Shown piece by piece: positions 9,671-33,760 of a stretch of 64,000 bases of DNA. Both the position numbers and the translations under genes were made by a program. This DNA comes from Litoditis marina (Eukaryota; Nematoda; Chromadorea; Rhabditida; Rhabditidae): positions 21,355,904 through 21,419,903 of the forward strand of contig OZ038436.1 of assembly GCA_964036275.1 (NCBI GenBank), written 5' to 3'. Positions within the stretch are counted from its first letter, which is position 1. Each line of letters begins with the position of its first letter. Below the pieces are notes generated by a model. That model saw nothing but the letters and a program-made list of their open reading frames with translations, made no database searches and was not told the DNA's origin.

Positions 9671-11645
9671 CTCTGCTTCAGATTTAACTGAACTGAGCAA
9701 ACACATCTATGCTGTTTAGTATCAATCAATATATTTTAAATGGTCATGAAAAATGTATTATGTTGCCAAGTTGCTTACCCACACAGTTGTTATAGAAAAA
9801 AGCGACACAAATAAAAAACATGGGACATAGAAAGTGTTTATATGTGATACTCGTTATGACGTTATCATGCGGTTACTTAGTGTAAATTCACATCACATCA
9901 GAAATCAAATTGTAAATTTGCAAAAATAATAACATTTTCATGAGAAAACAAGAATATGTATCATTTGGACTATCCGATAGATAACACTTTGATTGTTCAT
10001 CAAGAAACAGGTTCCATCTATTGGCGAAGTGGATCAAAAAATTGTGAAGAGTGAAACATATAATTCAAAACTACCTGAACGAATTATAGATGAGATACAA
10101 CTGAGCTCTTACACTACACCTAACCGAAACTATAGATCCAAGTACTTTTCGTATTTAGAATCTAAGTACTTTTCTTATTTACGGTCAAACTTGTGGGTTC
10201 AAGCGCACGGTTTAAAAATGTTTTCTACTTGTTTGAATAAGATTCGGAATATAAGAAATAAAGCAACATCGAGAGAAAACGTTGTGAATTCGTTGTAAGC
10301 GGATCTGAATCGGTAACCAAACAGTGAAATAGTATAAAAATACTCCGAAAACTTGATGAACCTTTTAAAAAGCAGGCCATGAAACTATATAATTATCGAC
10401 TCAAGAGATTAGCTAGAAATACTGCGACCGGGTTGTACTGAGAACCTCTTCTGTCTGATGTTCTCTCCGTTTTTCACTTGAGATGCTGCGAACGAAAAAT
10501 GATAAGAATGAATTTCTTCCGTGTTCCAAAGACAACACAAGAATTTCTTTTTGGAAACTAGAAAAATTAATTCGGATATATTTGAGCGAAGTTCTGTTTG
10601 AATCCAAAGCAGCTGAGAGCCTGAGGGCCAGCACGTAATGCAACGAGTTTCTAGTTTCAAGAGCACCTTTGACCCCCAATCCTAAAATCTGAACTTTAGG
10701 TTACATACTGTAAGTTACCGGAAGGCAAACGAAACTAGATTATTAGTATAAGATTTTGAGAAAGATATACGAGTGATTTTGTTCAGCTCATTGATCTCAT
10801 TTAATCGATCCCACTTTGGTCACACGCTCACGCATTTCGCAAAGTATCTAACCATCGAAATAACGGAATCATTCTGGAGTTTTAGACTGAGGTCGTACTT
10901 TACTTACTTTACTTTTTGCTAGACAAAAATATTTTCATTCAAAACTTTTATTCAAAAATCTGTACATAATAATATTCCGAAAGGCACTAATATATACAAG
11001 TAAAACTAAGAATAAATGTTTGATTATACAATTATAACATACTTAATTGTGAAGGCACCGCCGCTCAACTCACATGATACAAACGTTAGGGCACCACATT
11101 AACAAAGTGACAATAAGAAGTAAAAATATTCGTAGAATGCACCATATTTTTAAGTGAAATAGAATCTGGGCGATTAACAACTAGCGAAATGAAAGAACTA
11201 GACTAGACAGTGAGATAGCTGAGAATTTGGAATGCTAGAACTACAAAGGACACACCGGAAAGGTTATAGGAGAGAGAGGCTAACGAAGGAGTTACAACAG
11301 GTTTCAGAACCTTAACGGTACAACACTAGACAAACATTTAGATAGCTATTTTGAAACGTATTCTAAAACAAGAAAATGTACGCACAAAACAAAACCAGAA
11401 CAAATTGTATACTTATAAGATAAAAGAAAAGATAGGGATTGAACGTCGACCGAAATGCATTTTCTAACTAGTTCGAAAACTCTGTTGTGTTTGGCCGATC
11501 AAAACAATCAACCTATACCCCTCACCTGGTTTCATATCTCTTCTTTACTTAGATAGACGATCAAACTACACCTAGTATCCTATATACTTAGACTACTTGA
11601 AATTTTCTCAGACAAGACGACAAATGACCAAACTACAACACATAT
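9671..11645. other. Spacer between CLN3 start and C9orf72 stop; likely alfa-1 3' UTR at its right end
   Basis: About 2 kb. The right part (about 10950-11645) probably includes the 3' UTR of the minus-strand C9orf72 homologue; a TTTATT (AATAAA on the minus strand) lies near 10948. A + strand open frame at 9993-10298 (101 aa, with a short internal duplication near 10138-10182) and minus-strand frames at 10409-10679 have no recognisable domain or consistent splice context and are not called. GATCAAACTACA-type motifs occur at 11561 and 11628. Confidence 0.5.
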
Positions 11646-14600
11646 CTAGGCCATACATATGAAATCGGCTATATCGGGTCTAATAACCTCGGCAGCCGCG
11701 AGAACCGCGTGGAACCAGCTGTCTGACTGTAGATCCAACGCCTTGCGACATTCGCTGAGCGAAAAACGGGAACTCTTCACGGGAGACGATTTCTCCGTGG
11801 GCAGCGGTTGACTGAAATCCAAGACGAAATTATTTCAAGAATCTTGAAAAAGGCAAAAATGTTACTTCACGTTTTATTCAACCGGAACTGTTCATTCTGC
11901 TCCAAATGCGATAAGAAAAAACTTTAAAAGAATGACTCTATCACATTCTTGTGGTGAATAACGGAACAGCAATAGAACACTTCAATTTAAAATTAATAAC
12001 GTAATCCATCTTTTCTTGAAATCTTACACGTCAATGAATCTCTGGTAGGACCAACCTGGCATCCTTCACGTACTGTATGAAAGCCAGCGCCATGTTTTCG
12101 ACATACAATAGCAATTGATTGACAAATCCTACTCGACACGATTCCTGAAACAAAAAAATTCCAAATTGATTGATAAGTTCCTGAAAGATCCACGAGAGCT
12201 GAGACTGAGAAAGTTGAAAGTAAAAAAAACTAAACGTTTTGGGTACACATTTCGAAAACGCTTCAAATATTCAAGAAAGTTAACTATTTTTGATAAATTT
12301 GTATACTATTGTTCTAACACTTACCTCCATCGGCAAATAATCCATTTGTCTCAGAAAGTTCTTAACGCAATCCAACACTCGACACGAGCTCAGTTCTCTG
12401 AATGAAAACCGACTAAACTCAATGAAATAATTTCAGAATACAAAAGATATACCATATTTCAAACGACCAATAGAACCATATAGATGATATTTGGAGGGCA
12501 GTCGAGGAACACTATTTCGCAGCGATTTGAAGTTATCTAAATAAACCTTGAATAACACAAAAGACGTGCAAAACTTACAACTTTACTGAAGTGTCCAGAG
12601 TATCTTCGTGTTGTTCTAGAATCAAGCGAATCCTGTTCATTTCAGCTCTTTTCCTCACCACACGATGTCGCCTGAATACAACATATCAATAAAAGAATGT
12701 AAACTACGGAAAAAAGGAAGAAATTATTGGCATCTAAGTCAAGAGAACCAACCACAGCACAATCTCTCTTTTCAACTCCTAAACATATTTCCTGACACGC
12801 ATTTTGTTGCATTCTCCAACACAGAATGATCCGCGTCTTCTAAGTTCTTTCCATTCATCATTCATCAATGATATATAATTGTAATTATTTATATATCTAT
12901 AGTTCACACAACCTTACCTGAATGGAGCTGACATACAGACAGTTGCCTTGTCCACATCTACAACACAAATTGGCCATACTGCCCACACTCCCGACTGAAC
13001 CACCCGCGGAACATCGCACTGAAACAAAAACACACAAATACATTTATATACCTTTATCTTCAAAAGTTTAAAAACCAACAAACGTTGAATTTTCTTAAAG
13101 CCTTACATAGTCAAGTAATCGAAATCGTAATGGAAATGCAGAACAGTGAAATAGCCTTGAAAAGAAAAGAGTATAGTTTTAGCTTACTTCAGAATTCAAA
13201 GTTCACATTATCGATTCGAAAGGGAAACGAATAGTAACGAAGATGAAGAGCTCACCCTCCTTATAGCCTGCAGTCTGACATATGGGTTGTAACGATGTCG
13301 GAATGAGCGCAGGGCACACCATCGCCACTGCTCTGGCACGAACAGAGCCAACGTACTCAGCAGCTACAAAATACAGTATATTTGCATCATAATACCTCAA
13401 AGAAAGTGAATACCGGGACTATATCGGAACTATATAAGCTGTACACGAGGAATACAATATAGTAATTATTTTTACATAGCTCACTCAAAAAAACTATGTC
13501 ACGAACTAAAGACTAAAGACTGAAATATACGCCAATAACACAATTATTCTAGTATCTAGTTCCAAATAATAATGAATTGATAATATTTTGTGTCAACTCA
13601 GTTGAAAGTAAGATATAAGATATATGTTACCTTCGATACGTATTGATGATCCGATCCCACAATCACACAATGTCCCTGACTTTGCAGAACCCCAGATATC
13701 GCCCTTGACAGAATGCCGTCTTGTTGACAGCGTCTACTAGCCAGCAATGTATTTTTGATCTAAATAGGACAGTTATTCGAAATGTTCTGAATTCATGTTT
13801 GTCCTCTAGTAACGAACGTAATGGTCAAAAAGGTATCATTTATCTAAGCTAAGCACCATGCATTCTTTACTAATTTTCGCCCAGCAATCTGGACTGCTTT
13901 ACTAGAGTATGAGACCAACTGACCATGAGCGGCCTGGTAGGCGATATGAGAGGGAATCGGTCCAGCGCCCCCAAAGTCTCCATGAAAGTGGTGAGTTCGG
14001 AGGTGGCACGAACTACCACATCATCCCAATCTTCCTGAAAACCACCCTTTTCAGAAAATCACAAGAAATGGAACTATTCAAGAAAAAACATGCCGCCGCC
14101 TAACGCAGAACGCAATATTTTTTTTAAATGAAAAATCAGTTACATTTTCTAGCTGGTTATGTTATATCGTTATATTTCTTTGCTCGATACTCAATAGCAA
14201 TTATGTAAGAAGCTTCATTCCATCTTCTTCATGAGGAAACTTTACTCAATTTCGCTAATTCATCCATGAACCATCCAATCAACCTACCGTGTACAAAACA
14301 GCCTTTATTCGCGAAACCGAATCCATGAACACCATCTCGAAAAACGACTCCCGTGCCATGAACCAATCACATCTAAATCGATGGTAAATAGCTAGAAACA
14401 CTTTATATAATCACCCTCTACAAGTTTCTTCAATTGGCACAAGCACACGGAGTTGTATCATCATTACTTATGCACTTTCTGTAACCGCTTTCCCCACTAG
14501 TTACGTTACAGCAACATAGTTTATCAAAATGCAAAACCAACCGTTCAATCCGTACTCACCTACTACAGTTGAGAAGGAAAGAAACGGCGTGTAATGACTG

Positions 14601-17600
14601 ACGACCATTATCCGATTCAGATGAGAATATGAAGGACGAAACGAGAAGTTGTCGAGATGGGACCATGGTCAGTTTGTGCATCAGGGGGTTCGAGGACAGC
14701 TGCGTACTGAATTACAAGTTGCATACAACAATCGGTTAACGGGCTTTTCTATTCGGTGACATTGTGAAAACGCCTGCTATAATAAGATCATTACATTTAC
14801 ATTGTTTTATATGGAACAGATATTAAAATAAATACCTTAATCAGGGATGAGAGAGGCAAAATTGAATAGGGAGGGTCGTTTTTGAGTACGAGGAGGCCGA
14901 AAGTTGCACGGACTAACCGAAAAAACTTCCCTTGGAGTTTTTATTTTACTGGTTGATATTTGACTGTTTTCACTTTTTAGGGTTCGTATGAAACTCCACG
15001 TTACATCATTTTATGCACGCCGCAATCAGAGTATCGCATCGATCCAAGAACGAGACGTTTATTTAAAGTAGGATGATTATGTGAACCAGTTTCGCAGAGT
15101 GCGAAACGTATATTCGTTACTTTCTATCCCGGAGAGCTGTCGAAGAATGCAATATTCAATACTTGGTACGTTGCTTAACATAGAGTGCGCATTAGCATAT
15201 CACTCACGCGCACGTGACACGCAATCTCGCCTACTCCTGGCAGAAAGCAACACCAGAGCACAAACCGTAGCTGTACAAGAGATAATCCGTAACCTAACCA
15301 AAACCATGTGGCATTACTAGTTCTCTCTCTCCTCTGTATTTAGTCTCGCACCCTCTTCCTTATATCTTATATTATCTGTATAACTATGTAATGCGATATA
15401 AATGGCTGACCTATCCACATTGTTATGTTCTATGGACTCAATCATATTCACTATACATTCAGTATCTGAGAAAACCTTCTATCGGATCGAGATATTGGTA
15501 AACGTTGGTAAAGATATAGAGAATCATTGGCATTAGAGAAACCGCGTGGCAATGAGCATAAAGGGGGAATAGGAACTACACCCAGTTCCGAACAACCAGT
15601 CCCGATACTTCTGTCCTAAGTGTCCTTTAAACTGACATTGAAAAATGTATTGCGGTTTAATAGACCGAAGCGTTGGGATTGGTCATTGGTCGACATTATC
15701 GTCCTTCTTCGATATAAAGGTTCACAACTGACCTGCAGATCTGTTCTGCTAGAACGAATTTGGATACGAAAACTTCGTCACTGAGCGGGTCATCGGGTGA
15801 ATCAAGTGAGACGTCCAGGAGAGAAACCAGATCATCCCCGGTGGGAGAGGAGCGGGAGCTGGAAATATAACACTAGTCGAAGTATTCACAAGCAAAAATG
15901 CTTAAATCACAAAAATAGTTAAGCACAAAAAAAAACTGGTGAACGAAGGAAGGCTGCCTCGCACCCACATCAGGATTATAACAGAAGCCAATAGATTGTG
16001 AACTATTCTCGTGAAAACTAGGGGTCGGCGGAAAAGATGAAGATGACTGATGCGGAAACCAACCTCGCAGTCAGAATCGGATTCTGAGTAGCCGACGACT
16101 GATATCGATCGGGCGTCATACACTGAGCACTCAGATCACTGTGCATCGATATCGTGCCGGCTATACCAGAATCCACACAGGACGTCGTCAAAGCTGAATA
16201 TCACATTCAAGTGGAATTCGACAGTTGACTTAATTCAGTGAGTGATGTAAGCAACGAACGTGTAGAGATGACAGAAACTGGTTCACGAGCACGTTTTGAT
16301 CCCAAAAAAAACGGATTTCGTACATAGATTTTGCTATACTATTCCAGTTACACACAACGAGGTCCGACTTCCAAATAAATTTTCAAAATTAACCCGCAAC
16401 GTCACATCTGCTATATTGCCTCAGAAAGAGCCCAATTTTCTCCAGTGAAGAACAAAAGCCATTTTTTTCGACCTTTTCTGGCTATTCAAGCTGTCTTAGT
16501 CCTTGGAACGTGCGATAACACTACCTGAATCAATTGTTTTCTTCACATCGCTATCGATCTCCGATTTTGTCTCCATATTCCCTTCCAACTGGGGTAATCT
16601 CGCAAACGACGCCTCATCGTCTATTGAATCTTGTACCCCTTCATCCTCTAGCCTGCAATTGTATTTGTATTACAATGACCTAATGAGCATATAAAATGAA
16701 ATATGTGAAATAGTACAACTACAACTCAACATTATTTGAATTAGATTATAAAGACACTTTGTAAATTCAATAATAACAAGTGGTATACTTCGGTGTTTAT
16801 CCTTGAAAAAAACTCAAAAACCAGCACAATATACAATAATACAACTGTGTACTACGAGTACCTCAACTTCACGTTAATTCTAACATTGTTCCTTTGCGCT
16901 CTGAACCTTGGCTCTCCCTCGTTCAAAAAGCACATGAAGTCATGAAGCAAGAAGTTGGGAGAACACCATGTGATACATCAAATCATGTTTATACTATGTG
17001 TCGAGTACATGAATGTGTTGAATGAATATGAATATTGAAAAAAAATACCACGACCACGAGTAAAACGTACCTATTTGCATTCGAGTCTTCTTCTACAAGT
17101 TGTGTGCCCGATCCCCCCGCTAACAGTCTAGACATGTCCATTCCATCTAGCGGCGTGCTGCTCAAGACATCGTGAGATGAGGGAGATGCTTGCGTGGTGT
17201 CCTGCAATCAGATGGTAACACAGCAAAATGTGAGATGTACACTCTTTCTACTAACAGAAATTAACGATTAAAGTTTCCAGATATTTAGATTCATGCATTT
17301 TGGAAATAACAAATTTTAAGGATTCGAAAGATTGTGATCTTGTAAAACATGCTGTATTAGTGAATAGTCGAGAAGCTAGATATGCTGTCCCGACAAAGTT
17401 AGTCAAAGTTAGATGACAAAATTAGTTCAGAACATTAAAAACCCGAAACTACTCACACTACTACTTCCTTGTTCAGATGAGAATCGGAGATCGTTAGTTG
17501 AATTAGATGCAATGTGCTCACCAGACGAAGTTAGGCTGTTCTGGAAACGTAAGGATAGTTAGAACTTTGTCATTCCAGCACGTGCTATTTTTGAACAAGC

Positions 17601-19447
17601 CCAAATTCATGCATCATGCATTTACTGAAACCAAACGAAATAAATGAATAAGTAATAATTGATCTACCATTATCCGAGAATCCTCCATTCCAACAGTTGT
17701 ATTCGTGAGGGTAGTTGTGCTTCTACTTTCGGTCATGTAGTCATCGTTGTAGGCGACCGCTAAAGTTGAAAATTGAAAAGTTGAGTTTATTAATTTTCAA
17801 ATCAAAAATTAAGTGTAAGTGTAGTGAGCCAACTTCAAATATTACCGAAAAAGTTCTGCAAAAGATGGAACTCGGCTGATCTACGAAACAGTTTCTAAAT
17901 GGAATGGTTTTCTATGAAATACCCTAAAATTTTGAAAAATAACCCAAAACGCCTAGAAACTCACATCTGTCCCCAATAGGGCTGGACGTGAAAAAATGAT
18001 ACGCAGAGTCAGAGAGCAACATACTATCCATCATGTCCACGGTACTCAAATCTCCCTGAAATGGAAAACATTCTAATAACAGAACATTCAAATTGGCCAT
18101 TATATGTCGTGAACGCTGAAAGAGGGTCCCTGAAAGTAATATCTAGGCTCGAGACTCCATTAAGGCAACATGATACAACTTCAAGTTCAAGCTGCAGTAA
18201 AACGAGCAATAACCATTCATTATTTTGAATTGTGTGTGATAACAGAAAACTTGTTAAAAAAAACTATATACTGAAAGTACCCCCTGCAAAAACACAAAAT
18301 ACCTGTAGCGGATCATCGATGTCTTCATACTGTGCGGATTGAACGGAAAGGGAAGAATCGAGACTCTCCGCATCGTTTACTGAGCCCTCCTCTCCACTCA
18401 AATTCACGGGCGATATCGAAGAGCGCAAAACTAACTGAAAACTTTTCATCTTCACTCTTGCCTGTGACATAGTACACAAATCTTCATTCCTTGACCCGTT
18501 CACGGATCAATTATCGTGAACTGGGTCTGCGTAGCTCACGCGCTTTGACCTTTGACTGTTTAAAACAATTTGAAAGAAATTAGATGAATTAACTGCTTTT
18601 GAAGTATGCTGTATGCACGTCTATTTTTAGTTTCACGTCTCTTCGTATTCTGTCTTTTAAAACGTAAGAAAATACGGTCTGTACCTCTGTAGGTATGGAA
18701 ACACTATGCAAACAAATTACTAATTACTACGAATATATTATGACTGCGTTTCTGTTGACACATTCCCACCAAGATTTCTAGGTAACCCGACTGAATCACT
18801 GAATGAATGAATAACCGCGTTGAAACTTACAATTGGTCTAAAATTATATTGACAGCTGGTAGCGAGAACCAGGCGACAAGCACTTGGCATTAGTTAAGTA
18901 GTTGAAGATTCAGGGAAATAGATCTGAGATCTTGTCGCCACATTTCTAGTCTAGAAGAAAGTTATATAGCTCACCTCCCAAACAAATCGAAGCTCAGGGC
19001 CCGTCATGAAATCGAAAGAGGACCATAATATCTTGTTGATACCGCATGTCTCCTTGACATTCAGATTCAGGCGCCCGATAGAGCGACCCTCCTGAAAATT
19101 GAAACAATCATCGTTGATCCGACATTCTTAGGTGATTAACAACTGAACAAGTACGCACTAATCTTACTACGGGTGTAATCTGGAATCGTGTTAAGTTAAC
19201 CAGTAACCACTGATTTCTCAAACCTGATTACTGTGAACACGGCTGAGAAAACAGCAGATTAACAGTTGAGTTATTAGGATGCGTAGAAACGACTAGAAGA
19301 CATCATTGGAGTTGAGAAAGAAATGCAGCACAAACTGAAGAACAGGGAAAAATGAGTTGTACACACACGTGTTGCCGGCCAAGGAATTCGAGCTAAACAT
19401 ACCTCATGAATTGCGTCGTAGGTTGAGAAGTATTCCTGCGCTTCCAT
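11646..19447 (-). CDS. alfa-1: C9orf72 homologue (ALFA-1), longin/DENN GEF-complex protein
   Basis: Longin-DENN protein that acts with SMCR8/WDR41-type partners in autophagy and lysosome function. Exons: 19403-19447, 18975-19091, 18303-18434, 17965-18055, 17668-17759, 17457-17540, 17071-17201, 16525-16652, 16064-16160, 15733-15858, 14560-14706, 14288-14372, 13924-14034, 13631-13759, 13256-13363, 12918-13018, 12579-12671, 12325-12397, 12056-12144, 11646-11811; all phases match, 714 aa (human 481). Residues 38-54 (WSSFDFMTGPELRFVWE) match the human N-terminal longin strand, SDEVFVSKFVLAEQICR and LTMVPSRQLLVSSFIFSSES match the following strands, and the DENN part shows ISGVLQSQGHCVIVGSD, VWAVWPICVVDVDKATV, VGFVNQLLLYVENMALAFIQ and PDIADFICMA. 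Residues ~55-328 are a Ser/Thr/Asp-rich, probably disordered insert inside the longin domain, absent from human. An upstream TCCTAG acceptor suggests trans-splicing. Confidence 0.93.
15590..15712. repeat. Degenerate copy of the GATTGGTCCACATAATCG palindromic MITE
   Basis: Shares GTCCTTTAAACTGNNATTGA, a TGTATTGCGGTTTAA-like middle and GAAGCGTTGGGATTGGTC with the copies at 55786-55889 and 57913-58016; the left terminal repeat is eroded. It lies in the long alfa-1 intron between exons 10 and 11 (14707-15732), which otherwise holds nothing recognisable. Confidence 0.65.
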
Positions 19448-20319
19448 AGGCCAAAAAAGTCCTAGGAAGATGTATTAAATATTGTTTAAAAATAGAATAC
19501 AGAAATAAAACAGCTGTGATACCGTACTCGTGAAGCCGCCGTTTTGCCGAAAATACCATATGTAGTCACGTATATTTTATAAACACCGTAATTTGGACCA
19601 AATTTAGAAAATGATTTTCGAAAAATTCAAATAAGTCAGCGTTTTCTACAAGTTCTGTTTTGTTTTATAGCTTTTTTTCGTATTAATTTATGCCACATAT
19701 TGCGCCTGGTTAGGGAAAGGGATAGGTAGTCGTACTTCCGCGCCAGTTCCATCAAAAATCAGGGCAATTTCTTCGCGAACTCACTCTTTCTGAACCCCAA
19801 ACTCGAACCGATTCTTCCGCCGTAACGAATTGGTTCGGCAAGAAACCGAACCAACAAATTCTCAGCCAAGTTGAGTGAGTAGCTCTATTCTTTGACATCT
19901 TACACTTACCTGCTCTTCTCACTTCATATAGCGCTTTTCCTCTGTTAAGATTTGTATTCGTGTCAGAGATAAGCCTCATTTTAGTGCGAGTACACGTACA
20001 TACCAAACCATAATAACACTGACACCTAACAACAGTGGAGCGATAAACAAACACAGAACTATTCCTTCATTTCTTGCAAGAGGCGGGGGCGTAACAACAA
20101 CAATAACAACTTAGAGAGGTCAATAATTATTTATTTTATGACATCTTACTTCTTACATATACCTTTCTCGTTTCAATAGCGCTCTTCCTCTGTTAATAAA
20201 TATGAAAATGAAAAAAAAATATGATTGCTATCCTGTTTTTCTGAACAGTGTTGTATGTTTGTTTATAACTGTGATTGTGCATTCCAATATACATGAGTTA
20301 TAGTCTCTATTTCAGGTTA
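19448..20319. promoter_or_regulatory. Divergent promoter region between alfa-1 and mog-4
   Basis: About 870 bp separating the two divergently transcribed starts, so it must hold both promoters. Two imperfect copies of a block containing GACATCTTAC, a CTTCATATAGCG/TTTCAATAGCG segment and CTCTTCCTCTGTTAA occur at about 19887-19945 and 20139-20197. No TATA box is evident. Confidence 0.5.
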
Positions 20320-31477
<11,158 letters not shown>

Positions 31478-33087
31478 AATCTCGTTTTCATATCTTGTTA
31501 TTTTGTTTTTGTTCTGGTCTCATGAATGTAATATACCGGTAGTTGGTGTAGTTCGTGTACATAAAATGATAAACTCAAACTTTTGGTTCTGAGAAGTTTT
31601 GCGGAACAGAACATCCACTGGTTTAGTCTGGCTTATAATCGAGGTAAAAATATATTTCACAATCTCTTTATGTAGTTACCATATTTTGAAGCAAACCCAC
31701 TCAGTTCATAGCACGTTTGGATGTTCTATGAAGAGCTTTTTCCGGATCCTGAGCTGATTAGTAGGTGTTGTTCAATCATTGTGAAAGGGAGATTACCGTG
31801 AGAATTTGTCAGCGATTTAGTGGCCTTATCCGACGAAAATCCGTTTGGTTTCATGTTGATTCCCCCCCTCGACTAAAAGAGGTCATTCCAATTAGCGAGA
31901 CAACCAGTAGAATGGCACCCGGGGTAGGTAAGCGGTATGTCTTTGAATGGCGGCAAGCGTTTGATTATGTTCTGCGCATCCCTAATTGGCATACTATCTA
32001 ACAGGGAGCGGAATTTGAAAATAAAAGTTAGCTTACTAGTTACACTGTAGTTCTCAAAGTGAACGAAAACTTGTGGTGAATACATCATTTCAAAGCGTAG
32101 GGACTCAGGAAAACTATCACATGTTTTGTAGATGCTATAGTTTTTCCTTGTGTTGTGTAAATAAGGGTAAGCTCATTTAAAGTGATATAAACTAAGAGAA
32201 TGAGGAAAAAAGAGTATAGAAAGTGGTACGTTTTGACTCTACCCCAAGACTGAATCGAATGCAGTGTCCCGGATGGAGCTGAACTTTCAGTTAATAACTA
32301 ATCCTACCACCACACTTCAAAGGAACTTCATCAAGTTTATGAATAGAGCCGAACGTTTGCAACTTAACAGTAAATATTCACAGTCAAGAAATAGAAGATT
32401 TCTGACACGCTTGTCAAAAATGCTAAACAAGCTTTCATATAATTCGTTTCTATTCTACGTGACTTACAGTACTAACTCGTGCTCATAGTTTCCGTTTGAA
32501 AAAATGAAATAAGACGGAGCGAGAAAGTTGTGATGAAGTGTTATGTAGAGTCTGTATCAACGCTACTAATTGATTTTATCTTGTTCAAAGCACGTATACC
32601 TGAGGTGTGAATTCGTAGCCAACTCCGTACGACACCCCACTTCAGAAGATCATATAACGGGCGCGAAACTATCGTAATTCAAAGTTTTTACTACGATAGC
32701 ACGTATTCAGGAACATTCCAAAATTGTGCATCTTCCGTTGGTTTCCCAAATTTTTAGAGGGATCCCACCCTAGAATGTTGATTTCACATAAAGCTCGTCG
32801 ATTGTTGGAGCGAGTAAGCAAGTGTAGTCCAAGAAAGATGAACTACAGTTGCAACCCCAACCAGTATACTTGTTCGAACAACATAGCTTTCTGTTCACTA
32901 AATGATCTTCTAATCTTTGCTCTTTCATGATGATCAGCAAACAAATTTTCAGTGATGATAAAAATAAGCGTCTTGGTCTTGTTTATCCGTGAAGGATAGT
33001 GTGCTATATAGTTCAGAAGATTTACCACAAAAATCGAGCGCAACGTTTGTTATTCAATCATTGTCGTGAGGCGAATTCTTTATTTGA

Positions 33088-33257
33088 CCCGGTATTTTGT
33101 CAACACTATCATTTAAACATTAACCAGGATATTCGATCAACCCTTTTGTTAACCACTTTTTAACAGCAAATTTTCCCCGAAATACATCGTAGAAGAGGGT
33201 TACAAAAATCCAGATAACCCAGGTGAGGTTTCCTGATAGGGTTAACAAAATACTGGG
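33088..33257. repeat. MITE-like element with CCCGGTATTTTGTCAAC ends
   Basis: The left end CCCGGTATTTTGTCAAC matches the reverse complement of the right end (GTTAACAAAATACTGGG) at 15 of 17 positions. About 170 bp with further internal GTTAAC/GGGTTA units in both orientations; no open frame. Confidence 0.7.
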
Positions 33258-33672
33258 CTCCTGATGGAATTGGCCTTCCGACAAACTCCATTTGAAAAGT
33301 TATGAAATCAGCAAATACTTCTCAAAAATGAAGAGTTCTAATTTACCGAGCTACCGTAGTTAAAGTATGAATAATGACAGTTTCGCGCCCAAATATTCTA
33401 ATCTTGATTGAAAGCTAAAGTTCGGTATTTCGTATTTTGTACACGCACGATGATAAAGTGCTGAATGATAAATATTTACTCAAACGGCATCTTACTTCAA
33501 GAACCATTTTATAATGTTTGTACTATATTTTTGCAGCTTTTCAACTGTGTGATTGTCATAATTAACTTTAGAGTAGTTCAAAAATGTATCACTCGTCCTG
33601 GAAGATTTCTAAGTAATCTTTTACGCTTTGTGACTTGCCAAATATACACTAGCTGGCTTTCCATTATCATGA

Positions 33673-33760
33673 CTGTCACCCCTGGTACCAATTAAGAGAG
33701 ACGACCATCGAACACCTCCGGTGCTAATTAAGAGAGACGACCAACAGGGGGTGAAATAAG
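33673..33760. repeat. Short direct repeat flanked by CACCCCTGG/CAGGGGGTG
   Basis: AATTAAGAGAGACGACCA is present twice, about 40 bp apart, within a segment bounded by CACCCCTGG and an inverted CAGGGGGTG. Only one such unit seen in the window. Confidence 0.6.

Noticed and set aside
9993..10298. 101-codon + strand frame with short duplicated KYFSYL segments
   Set aside because: No recognisable domain, AT-rich codons and no downstream splice partner; insufficient support.
15081..15320. 79-codon + strand frame inside the alfa-1 intron
   Set aside because: No family resemblance, no splice context, and adjacent to a MITE fragment.
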